The position numbers and the translations under genes are program-made. From contig CAJNDS010001435.1 of assembly GCA_905221605.1 (NCBI GenBank), forward strand, positions 416,001 to 480,000: a stretch of DNA of 64,000 nt, in the 5' to 3' direction. This stretch comes from Symbiodinium natans (Eukaryota > Sar > Dinophyceae > Suessiales > Symbiodiniaceae). Every line of letters begins with the position of its first letter. The stretch's first letter is position 1. Below are positions 10,626 through 21,863 of this stretch, piece by piece. The notes under the pieces are model-generated. The model ran no database searches. It worked only from the letters and a program-made list of their open reading frames with translations, and was not told the origin of the DNA.

Positions 10626-10825
10626 AAGGTCGAACTAAGGGTTTAGGGACAGTGTAGGGTCTGGGATCTTGGGTTTGAGCCCTAAACCCTATAGATCCTT
10701 AAACCCTAAACCCTAAACTCTAAACTCTAAACCCTAAACCCTAAACCCAAACCCTAAAACCTAAAACCTAAACCCTAAACCCTTAAACCCTAACCTAGGC
10801 CCTAAAGCCTAAACCCAAACGCTCA

Positions 10826-11640
10826 AGGCACTCCACCCGGATCTTTCAACGAGTGCCGCGCGTTTCCTGAGAGTTCTCCGGAAGCCCCGCAGTGCTGCGT
10901 CTGCCAAGGGACGTTGCTGAAAGTTCGGGGTTTAGTTTAGGATTTAGGGTTTAGGGTCTAGGAGTCTCATTCGTGAAGTAAAAGTAGTGCTTGAAGGGGA
11001 TGGCGCGGCATCCACAGTGGCAAGTCTTCCGTCTCCCTACAAGCAGGCTTGCATTTCTGCCCGCTCCAAGTTGGTGGGGGGCCCCACGAAACAGGCCATG
11101 ACGATCAGCATCTGGGATCTGGCAATCGGTTTTGCTCAGCTTGGCGTCACCTCTAAGAAGTCAACCCTAAACCCTAAACCCTAAACCCGAAACCCTAAAG
11201 CCTAAACCCTAAACCGAAGCCACCTTGGGCAACCTAAATGATCCTAAATGCAGGACCCCAAGAGGTGACCTAGTGCTTCGAAGAAGGCTGGCGAAAGGTG
11301 GGCACAAGAATGGTCTGCTGGGAGGTTCAAGCGTAGTTAGAAATCGGGCTAGCAGTGAAACACAGTTACAGAAGGTTCGTGCATCGTCAAATTATCGGAA
11401 GGAAAAGTTTCCAAGTGCCCAAGCTTAACCCCTAATTATACTTTGAAGTGCCCGGGAACCTCCAGGAAGGTCTAGAGTCGCAGGGGGATTTTTGAGAAGT
11501 CTGCCGTCGGCCACACCCCCCTCTCTCTCTCTGCTCAAGGAAAATAAGGGCATCCTGAATTTCACGGGCGCCCGCGATCCCGCAACTAAGTTGGCCCTCT
11601 AAACCTTCTGAACAAAAACATTCAGAAGACATGGGTCTCT
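10826..11640. other. Mosaic spacer, no gene recognised
   Basis: Unique segments at 10826-10925, 10960-11160 and 11215-11635 between short arrays. Open frames of 65-67 codons occur on both strands without any motif. Confidence 0.4.
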
Positions 11641-11733
11641 TAAACCCCTAAACCCTAAACCCTAAACCCTAAACCCTAAACCCTAAACCCTAAACCCTAA
11701 ACCCTAAACCCTAAACCCTAAACCCTAAACCCA
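11641..11733 (-). repeat. Pure CCCTAAA array
   Basis: About thirteen nearly perfect units. Confidence 0.97.
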
Positions 11734-12224
11734 ACAAGGGAGATATAAAACGTCCCATGTACGTACCTAGCAAGAGGGGAGTCGCTTGCCGTTTCGAGGA
11801 GATCAGGGCCGGAAAGCGAGGAAACTTACAGAGCTGGGCCTAAACCCTAAACCCTAAACCCCAAACCCCAAACCTTAAACCCCAAGAGACCTCCTACAGA
11901 GGCCGAACGATAGAACGTCAGCCACCACACTCCCGACTGCAACCCTGAAAGCTCGCTAACCGGAAGTGTCCCCTAAACCCGAAACCGTAAACCCTAAACC
12001 CTACCCCTAATTAAACCCTAAACCCTAAACCCTAAACCCTAAACCCTAAACCCTCCAGGTCGAACGGAAATCGCCACTCGCATGTCGGAACCTCGTCAAC
12101 CCTAAACCCGTTTTTGTTCCTTGCTGGGTGGGGTTTAGGGTTTAGGGTTTAGGGCTTTCCGGGGAAGTTGTCAGGGGCTCAAGGGGGTCTATATCCCCAA
12201 GCACTGAACGGTGCTATGCGATTG

Positions 12225-12335
12225 TTTCTATTATATATATAAATATATAAATATATAAATATAAATAAATATATATATATATATATATATATTTATTTAT
12301 TTAGTTATTTATTTATTTATATATAATACATGTAT
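12225..12335. repeat. (TA)n/(TTTA)n microsatellite
   Basis: TATATAAATATATAAATA grading to a pure TA run and then ATTTATTT repeats. Confidence 0.95.
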
Positions 12336-12499
12336 GTAGCTTTTTTCGTGCTTGTTCTCTTGATTTCTTGGCTTGGGGTGGGGGTTTCTTTGCGAGTCTC
12401 GGGATAGGCCTGCCCGCTGCTTTGAATTGGGCTCCAGCCTGCGGTGAAGGAAAGTTCTGCATCCTAAGCCATCGAGGTCACCTCCGAGCCCTCGGAGCG

Positions 12500-12645
12500 G
12501 TGTAGGGTTTTATGGCTTATAGAGGGGTTTAGAGGGGTTTAGAGGTGTTTGGAGTGGTTTAGAGTAGGTTGACTGATTTAGAGAGGTTTAGAGGGGTTTA
12601 GAGGGGCTTAGAGGGGTTTAGAGGGGTTTACAGGGGTTTCAGGCG
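12500..12645 (+). repeat. GAGGGGTTTA minisatellite
   Basis: About a dozen 10-nt units related to GAGGGGTTTA, a telomere-like variant with a longer period. Confidence 0.85.
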
Positions 12646-13081
12646 TGCACCCCGTGGCATCAGACAGCAAACCTTGTTGAGGGCTCCTATCATAGGGATA
12701 CTAGCATGTTAGTGGCGTAGAGTAGGGGCACCCCTCTTTTGGGAATTACCCCTGCTACATGACTTATGATGGCATTTGCTTGCAGAGCCTTCCTTTCTAC
12801 CCGCCGACTGGCTTCCCAGCAGGATGCCACGAGGTTGCTCTTGGGGTGCGCGGCCCTAAAACACAAAGCAAATCGGAGCCCTGAAGCACTAAGTTCTAAA
12901 CTTTGATCTTAAATCCGCGACGCGAAATTAAGATGGTTACTTCGAAGCCAAGTAACCACATTACAAGAAGGGTACCATATTGTGGTTGGTTACTTTATAA
13001 GGGAACCCAGATCCAAAAGGAAGAGTCCACTGGACTACCAAGGTTACCGAACAAACATGTTACCATCCACAATTATACATT

Positions 13082-13177
13082 GGGATGTTCCCTCATATGC
13101 TGACAGTCCTTAATAGGGATTACAATAGTGGTACTCTAATCCCTATCAAGGACTTGTAGTAGAAGGAGAAGCATCCC
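13082..13177. mobile_element. MITE family A, copy 1
   Basis: Begins GGGATGTTCCCTCATA and ends AGAAGCATCCC. Internal arms CAGTCCTTAATAGGGATTA and TAATCCCTATCAAGGACTT are long inverted repeats. Confidence 0.7.
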
Positions 13178-13419
13178 AAGATATGCGGCTTATCACAAAT
13201 CTTAAGCCCCGAAACTCCGACACCAAGACAGCCGGCGCGCCCCCAAGAGAGAGGCGATGCAGTGCGTTGAAAAGAGTGGGGCGGAGCTTTAGCCTCATCT
13301 ACAGGCCTTAAAATTTGAATAGGGTTTTAGGGGGTTTAGGGTTTTGGGTTCAGGGTTTAGGGGTTCAGGGTTTAAGGTTCAGGGTTTAGGGAGACGAATC
13401 CAGGGGCCGTAACCAATTA

Positions 13420-13486
13420 AAATAGTTGTTTGAGGGGTTATTATGGGTTACTTCTATAGCAGAAGTATTCCGACCCCTATCATATA
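13420..13486. mobile_element. MITE family J, partial
   Basis: GAGGGGTTATTATGGGTTAC and AGAAGTATTCCGACCCCTAT, matching other J copies in order. Confidence 0.35.
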
Positions 13487-14692
13487 TGACTTAAGGCTTC
13501 AGGGTTTGGGGGCATAGCTCGGGAGACAAGGAAGACACCCCACTAACCCCAACAACCCAGTTTGGAGCCAAGATCCCTTCGTTCAAGCCCAACCAATGAA
13601 AGCTACAAAAACCCCACAATGATCGACCAAAGCTCGTTTTTGACCATAACCACTATATTGCGCCCGTCACGATACTTGCATCCTAGAGATGACCAGCTAT
13701 GAAAATGAGGTTTGGGTCTAGATAAGCTACCCTAAACCCTAAATCCTAAACCTTAAATCCTGAGCCCTATAAGACTAGCTGGGTGGCTGTATCGCAGCTC
13801 CGCCATCGGCTAATACTTCCACTCGCCCGAGCTGAATGGGAAGGAGAAGTATGGATGCTGGCCAACACTTCGTTGGAACATCTCCGCGAAACTGCCTTGG
13901 AACATGGGGGAAAGTCACGGTGGTTGGGGTGATGAGGTTGGGATTCCCCTGAACCCGAAGCCGCAGGTCATGTGAGAACGAGGCTCGAGGTAGCACCCAA
14001 AAAAGCTACACGCCAAACGCTGAGCCTACCTAAGCCCTAAACCCTTCGCATCCCTTAACCCTAGACCCTAAACCCTGGAACCCTAAACCCTCATATTCCT
14101 TTTCCTCAGGTTCCTCCTTCGCTGTACGACTGTAGAATACTGGACGCAGGAGGGAAGTACCTCCAAACACGGCCCGAGGTCAACCCGGCCCCCCAAAGCT
14201 TAACCCCCAAGCCTTCTTAAGGTTTTGGGGTTAGGCTTGCAGGGTTGAATTTGGGTTCAGGATTTAGGGCTTAGGGTTTAGAGTCTATGATAGGGTTTAG
14301 GCTGTACAGAGGGTTTAGGGTTTGGGGTTTATAGGGGGCCCTGAACCGAAATCCCTGAGTCAAAACCAGGGCCGTGGCTGACGTGGCGCTGAGGCTTGAC
14401 TTGGAGAGTTAACCTTTCACGAACCCTTTGGTCGGGGGGTCTGGGGGTCTAGGGTTTCGGGCTTAGGGGTTTGGCTTTGCTTTCCCTTTGGGCCCTTTGT
14501 GAGATACTGCATCCGCAGCCAACAGACCTGAGACAAAACATAGCCTGAACCCTTTAAACCCTGAACCCTAAACTTAGCCCCACACCCATACGAGCTGAAT
14601 CGAAAAGCAGAGCTTCCTTCTGCATAGCACACAGGAACCTGCTGCTGTCAAATCAGCCGAATATAGGTGCCTTTATAATTAGAATAGCAGGA

Positions 14693-14815
14693 AAGCCGCG
14701 CCGCGAACCGAACCGCAAACCGGAACCGAACCGCCAGGAACCGCACGCGCGAAGGAACCGTGTGAACGTGAACCGCCGAAACCGCGACAAACACGAACCG
14801 CCATGGAACCGAACC
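14693..14815 (+). repeat. (GAACC)n-type tract, left copy
   Basis: GAACCG/GAACCGC units in irregular arrangement. A matching tract in the same orientation lies at 15374-15475 on the other side of the foldback. Confidence 0.9.
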
Positions 14816-14889
14816 TGAAGCCAAGGCCTTATCAACCCCCCCAACCCCCCCCCCCCCCCCAACCCCCCCAACCGCCAGTTGGGCCTCCA

Positions 14890-15350
14890 ACCCCCAGCCC
14901 ATACTGTCACAGCAGCCCCTTCAGCCCCACCCCTCCAGCCCCAGCCCGCCGCAGCCCGCCCCTCCAGCCCCTCCAGCCCTGCCAGCCTCCAGCCCCTCCA
15001 GCCTCCAGCCTCCTCCAGCCCTCCAGCAGCCCTCCAGCCTCCAGCCCTCCGCCCCTCCAGCCTCAGCTTTTTTAGGGTTTAGGGTTTCAGGGTTGAGGGG
15101 GTTTAGGGTTAGCCCCTCCTGGAGGGGCTGGAGGCTGGAGGGGCTGGAGGGGGCTGGCGGCTGGAGGGGCTGGAGGCTTGGAGGCCGGAGAGGCTGGAGG
15201 CTTGGAGGCTGGAGGGGCTGGAGGGGCTGGAGGGGCTGGAGGCTGGAGGGTCTGGAGGGGCTGGAGGGGCTGGAGGCTGGGGGGCTGGAGGCTGGCGACT
15301 GGAGGCTGGAAGGGCTGGAGGCTTGGAGGCTGGAGGGGCTGGCTGTGGCT
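14890..15350. repeat. GC-rich minisatellite foldback
   Basis: Left arm 14890-15065 is CAGCCCCTCCAGCCTCCAGC-type repeat; right arm 15113-15350 is its complement (GGAGGGGCTGGAGGCTGG). They face each other across a short TTTAGGG block and could form a very stable hairpin. Pro/Ser- and Gly/Trp/Leu-rich frames here are translation of the repeat. Confidence 0.9.
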
Positions 15351-15373
15351 TGGGGGGGGGGGGGGGTTGGCAT

Positions 15374-15475
15374 GCGAACCGAACCGAACCGAACCGCAAG
15401 CCGCAGCGAACCGCATGAACCGGAACCGTTCCAGAGTATGTACCAGGAAACCGAAACGAACCTACACGAACCGTG
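15374..15475 (+). repeat. (GAACC)n-type tract, right copy
   Basis: GAACCGAACCGAACCGCAAG and related units, same strand as the left copy. Confidence 0.9.
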
Positions 15476-15631
15476 GCCTTACTGGAATAGGGTGTTGGGG
15501 TTATGAAAGTATACTTATAAAGGGACCAGAAGGGGACATCCGACCCTTATATTGCGTCGGTGCCTGCCAGTGCAAATGCCTCCCCCGAGCCGGCGACGCT
15601 CCTCGGAACGCAGCTTGGGCTTCGCCATGCG

Positions 15632-15753
15632 GGTTTAGGGTTTAGGGTTAGGGTTTAGGGTTTAGGGTTTATAGGGTTTAGGGTTTATAGGGTTTTAGGG
15701 TTTAGGGTTCAGGGTTCAGGGTTCAGGGTTTAGGGTTTAGGGTTTAGGGTTCA
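15632..15753 (+). repeat. TTTAGGG array with TTTATAGGG and TTCAGGG units
   Basis: About sixteen units of three variants. Confidence 0.95.
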
Positions 15754-17750
15754 AGCAAAGTAGAGCCTGAAGCCGGCAGTACTGCCTAAGCACCTGTACG
15801 TATACACTCTGTGTATGTATGTGTATGATATAACCTATTGCCTATTGATATATCATCTTTCTGAGGGCCGGTAGTGAGTTTGGGTCCTATTACCTTAGAT
15901 GGCGCGGCAGATGTGCTAGACCACGATCGGGCCATGGCTGCCCATCTCATTCGAGAGTATTCTGTGGCCGACACTCACTCCTTCTGCACCCAAACTTCAC
16001 CCAAGAAAACCCCAAAACTCCGAAACGAAGGCGCTCAAACACAACGGAGCCAGCTCTAAAGTTCTAAAGGCCTCAAACTCGGGATCCGCACCCCGGCGGT
16101 GCCCTGCACCAGCAGCGTCGCGGCCGTCTGCTCCTCCCGGGGCTTCTTTCAGTGCCACTTTAAGGCTTTGCAGCTTCATGGGTTAGGGATTAGGGGTTGC
16201 CCAACCCACCCCTGCCTACAGGCTTAGGGCTTATAGGGAACAACCTGACTCCGAGGCCAGGATACGCTTTACGGTGACAGCGCAGAACCCGAAACCCTAA
16301 ACCCCAAAAAATGAACCAGGGCTGGCGGAAGATTCCAAGCACAAGAACTTGTAGTCATACAATTGTACCGGATAAGAACTTGTTTAGGGGATCCTTAAGC
16401 TTGCCGAGTAAACCGCAGTTAAACCGCAATGCCCGGCTGGCCCCGGGGCTTCTGATGCCCCGCAGGTCGGGAGGTTTGAAGCTTCTGAAATCAGCTTGGC
16501 CTTCGAGGCCTTGTTTGGGCCGAGGGTTTCGGGTACCCTAAACCCCATCAACCCTACATCCTAAGCCCCGAACCCCAAACGATGTTAACCCTAAACATCC
16601 TTAAGCCCTGTAGCCCTCTAGAGCTTGCACTTCAGGTTTGGGGTTCAGGGATTCAGCTTGCGGATTGCCGCCACATTTGCTGGGGACCGCCGCGTGGGGA
16701 AGACTGCGGAATAGGCAGCTCTTCCTCTTCAAAGCCGTATAGTTAAGCCCTCTAAATGGCCCTAAACCCTAAACCCTAAACCCTAAACCCCTGCGAAGCC
16801 CAAGATGCCAAAACCTAAACCCTAAGCCTTGAATTATAAACCCTAATTAAACCCTGAACCCTGAACCCTGAACACTGAATTGTAAACCCTAAACCCTGAA
16901 TTAGAAACCCTGAACCCCAAAATGAGCCCAACAGCTTGGAACCGCGCGTCGCCTCTGCCTGCGTGTTGGGGAAGACGAGGCAGCGTATTCGACGCCTGGC
17001 GTTTTGCCCTATTTCCCCAGCTTGTCACACTCACTGCACGCCGCACCAAAGGGGGGGGCGGGAATCAGCAACAGGATCTCTTCACTGCGATGTCGAAGGT
17101 GACGTGGCAAGCCAGGGGGATGACAAGCAGCATATCGTTGAGGTTTTTTGGCTGGGGGTTCGACTCGAGGTCGCTTTTACTTCCTGCCTAGAGCGCTGCT
17201 CGACACAGGCCTGGCCTCCGCTCAGTCTCTTCGGCAGTTTCCAGCGCGCGCGGCCTGGGCATGGGAACAACTGAAAATTGTTCCAGCTCATGGTTCGTGG
17301 TACGGCTTAGAGCAAGGGGGGGGGGGGTTCTGGGAGGTTTAAATTGCGAACCGGCGTTGGCTTCAGAACTGAAACCCATGTTTGGGAGAGGAAGGGGCTT
17401 AGCTCAGCAGCTAGCAGCTAGCATCCTTGTATCGATGTCTGCATCCGATCTCGTGATGATGGGTTTAGGAACTTCAGTGCTCCGGACAGCCTGTGCAAAA
17501 ACCAAACCCCAAATCAGGCCCTGGAAACCCCCCGCCCTCCCTATACCACAATTGAGCCCGAAAACTAAACCTAAACACTGATACCCCATCCCTGTGTCTC
17601 AGCTATGCTGCCAAAGCCACTCCGGTCGCCAGGTTGCGGCAACCACAGCCTGATGCGGGTGGCAACGAAACACCCTGATGCCCCGATTGAGGGCTTAGAA
17701 GGCTTTCGGGACTGGGACACTGGCTCAGGTTCATCTAGGTCTAGGTGCGG
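15754..17750. other. Mosaic of unique segments, no gene recognised
   Basis: Short arrays at 16758-16788 and 16849-16918. Segments at 15860-16180, 16311-16530 and 16922-17580 are repeat-free and have short open frames on both strands, one of them (16179-15997, minus) with a normal-looking start MKLQSLKVALKEAPGG. None has a recognisable motif. Confidence 0.35.
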
Positions 17751-17768
17751 GTCATATAAAGCACGGGC

Positions 17769-18840
17769 CTACAATGGGCGCTGAATCTGGTGCCCTGATA
17801 TGCCCGGATACGTACATATGCCCGACACGTCTTCTATGTGTGTGTATGTACCTGTATACCTCCTTGCTAGCCCACACATGTGGGACAAGGGCTTGCAACT
17901 CAACCAGCTGTCCCTGACCCCTCCTCTCTGTTTTCCGTCGGAGCAACTCTGAGAGCTCTTGGCTGGCACCACTTCCACGTCAGCCGGGATGCCCAACTTC
18001 ATGGCCATCTCTCTGGCTTTGGCCTCGGCCTGCTCCTGTGCTTGGAAGGTGCCACCATAATACCACTTCTTTGCGGCGTTATGACGGAAACACACCTGCC
18101 ACTTCTGAGTGTCCTTGCGATACGAAACGCCCCTCACCAGGGAGGCGGGTGGAGCTGTTCTGAGCTTTGGCGGCTGTAGCATTCCCTGACGCACCAACTC
18201 CTCACGCTTGGCCTTGGCCTCCTGCAGTGCTGCCTCTACGGCCGCCTCCTCTCCAAGGCCCTGCTGAAGGAATTTCACCTAGACCCAGCAGTAACCTAGG
18301 AACAAACAGGGTGCTCTTTTGGGGTTTAAGGGGACTATGAGGGAACCCCAACCCCAATAAAAAGGAAACAAGGGCCCACTCCAGGTCCTAGTCACAATGG
18401 AGAAACGGAACCACTTCCGCTTGCCGTCTTCCCAGGTGTAGAGGGACCACCGCTGGAGGCTTGCATCCCATGAAAGACCTTGGATGCCACTCTGGCGTTC
18501 CAGGCGTCTTTTGACTAAGCGGGCACTCTTTTCAAGTGGAGCCACCGACTCAGCATCCTGAATTTCCAAGTGCCCCGGCCCGCTTCCTGCGCTTAGCAGG
18601 TCGTCGACCACATGCTTGATGGTCCACCAAACCTTGCCAGCAGCAGCACCTCGAATTTCACCTGCGCTCTCCTCAAACTTGTTGATCTTTTCGTGAATGT
18701 ACTCCAGCACGTGTTCAATGGCATGACAGTCATATTGGCTTACCTGCCATGCATGCAATGCTTCAAGCAGAACCGACCGCACTCGTTTCTGCATATCCAC
18801 TGGCGAACTGTCGCTTGGACCTCGAGGATCGTGTGCTCCT
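17769..18840 (-). CDS. AP2/ERF-like two-domain protein, two exons
   Basis: Exon 1 (about 18840-18396) and exon 2 (18278-17769) join in phase 0 across a 117-nt intron, giving about 305 residues from the GTG at 18800; the first ATG is at 18794. The exon probably begins further upstream, because the frame is open to about 18860 and AG acceptors are present there. Two AP2-like modules are visible. One starts near residue 106 (GLSWDASLQRWSLY, then KRKWFRF) and runs across the splice junction into an Ala/Glu-rich helix. The other spans about residues 183-232 (RGVSYRKDTQKWQV, then KKWYYGGTF and a helix rich in A and E). The pattern of a G-V/L-S-aromatic strand, a W, a K-K/R-W/Y-aromatic strand and an amphipathic helix is that of AP2 DNA-binding domains in alveolates and plants. 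A role as a nuclear DNA-binding regulator is therefore inferred. The last 60 residues look non-conserved and the true 3' end may be earlier. It may be the 3' part of the gene at 19557-20426. Confidence 0.6.
18279..18395 (-). mobile_element. Introner-like intron (family D) in AP2-like gene
   Basis: This 117-nt intron starts with GT (18395-18394) and ends with AG (18280-18279). Removing it restores one open frame (exon 1 ends FRFSI, exon 2 starts VKFLQQG). Its ends are inverted repeats: CTAGGACCTGGAG on the 5' side, and CTAGACCCAGCAG read back from the 3' side. GTGA lies just outside both ends, as a 3-4 nt target duplication would leave, so the donor GT comes from the duplicated target and the acceptor AG from the element terminus. 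Related copies lie outside genes at 27230-27350 and 28914-29010. Splice sites are predicted, not confirmed by RNA. Confidence 0.6.
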
Positions 18841-18919
18841 GGTCGCTGCTAGTGAACCACTTTCAGGCACCCTGATTTTGAATGACTCAACTCCTGCGAT
18901 TCCGTTGGAAAGCCTATGC

Positions 18920-18921
18920 AC

Positions 18922-18954
<33 letters not shown>

Positions 18955-19067
18955 GAGACAGAGAGAGAGCGAAAGAGAGAGAGAGAGACAGAGCGAGAGA
19001 GAGAGCAACAGAGAAAAAGAGAGCGAGAGAGAGAGAGAGAGACAGAGAGAGTGAGAGAGAGAGAAAC

Positions 19068-19102
<35 letters not shown>

Positions 19103-19191
19103 GAGAGATGGATAGAGAGAGAGAGAGCGAGCGAGAGAGAGGATAAAGACAGAGAAAGCGAGACTCGAGAGAGAGAAAGAGAGAAAGAGAT
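18920..19191. repeat. (GA)n/(CT)n low-complexity tract
   Basis: About 270 nt of interrupted GAGAGA with CAGA and GCGA variants on the plus strand. The long Ser/Leu-rich and Arg/Glu-rich open frames across it are translation of the repeat, not genes. If the two neighbouring minus-strand loci are one gene, this CT-rich strand would sit inside its intron. Confidence 0.95.
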
Positions 19192-19556
19192 AGGAGCACA
19201 TTTCATCCGACCATCCCCACCCTACAGCCACAGATGCACGGGAGCCATTCTGACGTTTTCGGACAGGTAGTTTACTGACGCGTCGCTCTCCGCGGACATC
19301 TCTCGGCGAGACTCTTGCCGGGATACACTGGAGGTGGGACTCCATGGGAAACTGGGTCTCTCCGAAAACGCTCCAGGGATCTCTCAGGGCTTGATCTTCT
19401 CGGCGGGATTATCTGGGGGTGGGTACTCAAGGTCCTGGTCGGAAGACAGGGCGGCACACCGGGCGAGGAGGCGAAGAGGCGAAGCATGGTTGACACAATA
19501 ACAAAAGAGAAAGAAATGGAGATAATGATAAGAGGCAGAAGCTTAGCAAAAGAACC
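19192..19556. other. Unassigned spacer between coding loci
   Basis: Non-repetitive sequence between the (GA)n tract and exon 2 of the unrecognised gene. Short open frames exist on both strands, but none has a recognisable motif and they contradict one another. It holds no TTTAGGG array, unlike most of the window, which fits intron or intergenic DNA of a real gene. Confidence 0.4.
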
Positions 19557-20426
19557 TTATCTGACTGGTAGCGTCGCAACACTCAGCAGTCCCCATCCTC
19601 CGGTTTCAGCTTCTGCCGCAGCTCTTCGCGGGGCGCAGAGCGCTGCGGCCGCCATGCTGATGGCCTCAGCGAGCTCTTCCTGGCTGCGACTCTCGGGCGC
19701 TCTCCTGGCCACCGCCTCCACTTGCTGAAGCCGCTGAAGCCTCTGGGAGTCATCCAGGAATCCCCAGTGATTCATCATGCTGACGAGCTGCAGGTGTTGC
19801 TCCGCAGTATGAGCCACCACCATCTGGGGGTTTGCCTCCTCGTTCTCCAGAGCTGCATCCGCCAGGCCATGCTCTGGCACAGCCACCAGAGCTCGGCCCG
19901 CTTCCTCGTCGGTCACACCCTATAAATTATGGTATATGAACCCTAAAAGGGTTTATGGTTCATATACCTTAGTAGGATTGCAGTAGTATAGGGTATATGA
20001 CCCCCAATTTCAGGGTTCATTTGCTCCCCAAGGTACGGCTTTGTCCTCCGGCTGGCGGCAGCAGCGCAACTTCTGGAGAGATCTTCGCAGCTGCTGCGCT
20101 GCCTCCTGCCAAGCCTCAGTCAAACCGCCCGGTGGGAGGGCCCGAAGCGCCTCCTGCGCGTCCGGAAGCACCTCCCTCAAGCGCGAAGGCAGCCGCCCGC
20201 CTCCCAATCTCCCGAGAAACTTCTCCAAGAGCTGAAGCTCCGCTTTCTTGGGAATCCGGCCCTCTGGGCCGTAGGCGATCCAGGATGCCACGTGGGCCGC
20301 GTGCCTGCACATGTCTGCCCTGTCGAACTCCTCGGCTTTGGCAGAGTATGTCGCTATAACCACGGACTTGTGAGCCAGGCCATGGTACTTTGCAGCGTGT
20401 CCGCGAAGGCGCGTGCTCTGGGACAT
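19557..20426 (-). CDS. Unrecognised two-exon protein
   Basis: Exon 1 (20426-20019) starts at an ATG and encodes about 136 residues beginning MSQSTRLRGHAAKYHGLAHK. Exon 2 (19919-about 19557) continues GVTDEEAGRALVAVPEHGL and is rich in Ala, Glu, Leu and Gln (LQRLQQVEAVARR, QEELAEAISMAAAAL), so it is probably helical. The exons join in frame if 19920-20018 is removed, which also removes the stop that would otherwise end exon 1. I recognise no domain. Exon 1 has an amphipathic Leu/Arg-rich stretch (ELQLLEKFLGRLGGGRLPSR). The last codons of exon 2 before the stop at 19557 are weakly coding, and a GT near 19580 could splice onward to the AP2-like exon at about 18840, making one gene. Composition is much richer in G+C and in coding character than the repeats around it. 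Confidence 0.5.
19920..20018 (-). mobile_element. Inverted-repeat intron, apparent GA-AG splice
   Basis: A 99-nt segment separates two in-frame exons. It ends TTTATAG before exon sequence GGTGTGACC. Its termini are imperfect inverted repeats (ACCCTGAAATT against ACCCTATAAATT, followed by GGGTCATAT/GGTATATGA), and it holds a second internal hairpin (TATGAACC...GGTTCATA). With the element's own boundary the donor is GA. GC (20024) or GT (20033) slightly upstream would also keep the frame. GA and GC donors are known in dinoflagellates. No clear target duplication remains. Confidence 0.45.
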
Positions 20427-20429
20427 GGC

Positions 20430-20779
20430 GCTAGAACCGCTAGAAGCTCTTCAGGGCCCTACCTAGCAACCCTGTAGCACGCAATAGAAGGAACTTCCCT
20501 AAAGGGTGTCTATATTGGGTATACAGGATAGGTTTAACACCTTTTTCTTGCTAGAGGCTAAAAACCAAGAACCACACCCAGAGTCCTCCTCACACCAAAG
20601 ACTTGCAAACTACCGGCAAATGCTCAGAGTTCGGGGTTTGAGATGTGAAGAGTCTAGAGAAGTCTATAGACATATAGCCTTCAACCCCAAAACACGAACT
20701 ACAGAGTCTCGGTGCTTCGGGTTTAAGGCTTGCATGGTGGTGGCAGCTTTGTGTGGTAACAATTCGGCGGCTTGCGGCA
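20430..20779. other. Intergenic, no gene recognised
   Basis: Just upstream of the unrecognised gene's ATG. Unique sequence for about 330 nt, no spliced-leader-like or other promoter motif that I can identify. Confidence 0.4.
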
Positions 20780-20873
20780 GGACTTGGGGTTTGGGGTTTG
20801 GGGTTTGGGGTTTGGGGTTTGGGGTTTAGGGTTTAGGGTTTAGGGCTGAGGGTTTAGGGTTTAGGGTTTAGGG
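20780..20873 (+). repeat. TTTGGGG block then TTTAGGG block
   Basis: Six TTTGGGG units followed by TTTAGGG units, a sharp variant boundary within one array. Confidence 0.95.
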
Positions 20874-21561
20874 TAGCCGCGTAGCCAACATCGTGCCGTA
20901 TTTTGTAGGGCATGGGGCTGGGTCAACAGGCCCTCTAAGGACACCCTGCACTCTATGCGGGAGTTGTTCCACTAGGATCCCTTTCGAGGGCTTCTTTTGT
21001 ATTCCGAAATTACCCTAAACCCTAAACCCCAAACCCTAAACCCTAAACCCCAAACCCCAAACAGAACAGCCAGAACAGCCCCCACATTCTCTGAAGGCTC
21101 TTGCCCTCCGGCGCCTGCGCCTGCTCTCGGTATCTCTGCTTCGCTTGCCTCATCTCCTCAGCAGCTGCATGAGTGTTTAGTGTTTAGGGTTTAGGGTTTA
21201 GGGCTTATAGGTTTGGGGCCGCGAAGTGCTTCAGAGGAGGGTAGGAGGCCTGTCTACCATTGCTGCGTTTGGGGGGTTGGGGATCACAGTAACGTTGTGA
21301 AATGCAGAGTGCAGTCCTTTTGCCGGACATTCTTCGCAAAGGAAGCCTCGATGAAAAACCAGGACTAGGATTTGCAAACCCTAAGCCCTAAACACTGAAA
21401 CCCAAATTAAGCCCTAAACCCTAAACCCTAAACCCTAAAAACTAAACCCTAAACCCTAAACCCTAAAAACTACATATGATCACCAGTCCTCCAGCCTCTC
21501 CAGCCGTGCAGCCGCCGTCTGGGCGCGCCTCTGAGGATTAGGCATCTATGGGGTCCTGGGG

Positions 21562-21730
21562 TTGGGGTTTAGGGTTTAGGGTTTAGGGTTTGGGGTTTGG
21601 GGTTTGGGGTTTAGGGTTTAGGGTTTAGGGTTTAGGGTTTAGGATTTAGGGTTTCGGGTTTCGGGTTTCAGGTTTCGGGTTGAATTAGGGTTTTAGGGTG
21701 TGGGGTTTCAAGTTTAATTAGGGTCTTAGG
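21562..21730 (+). repeat. TTTAGGG array decaying to variants
   Basis: TTTAGGG, TTTGGGG, TTTCGGG and TTTAATTAGGG units. It ends at the near head-to-head junction at 21737. Confidence 0.9.
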
Positions 21731-21863
21731 CTTTAGGGCAAACCCTGAGCCCTCTGGATCTAGGGACTCCGTAACCTCTACCGTGTCGATCGAAGAGAAG
21801 TCTGGACTCGGGTACTTTGAAGCGGGTTTGGGGCTTAGGGTTTAGGGTTGAATGAAAAAAGGG

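Noticed and set aside
14803-15506. Proline- and glycine/tryptophan-rich proteins
   Set aside because: Translations of the GC minisatellite; the frame is open on both strands because the repeat lacks stops.
18763-19206. Ser/Leu-rich membrane-like protein and Arg/Glu-rich protein
   Set aside because: Translations of the (GA)n/(CT)n tract.
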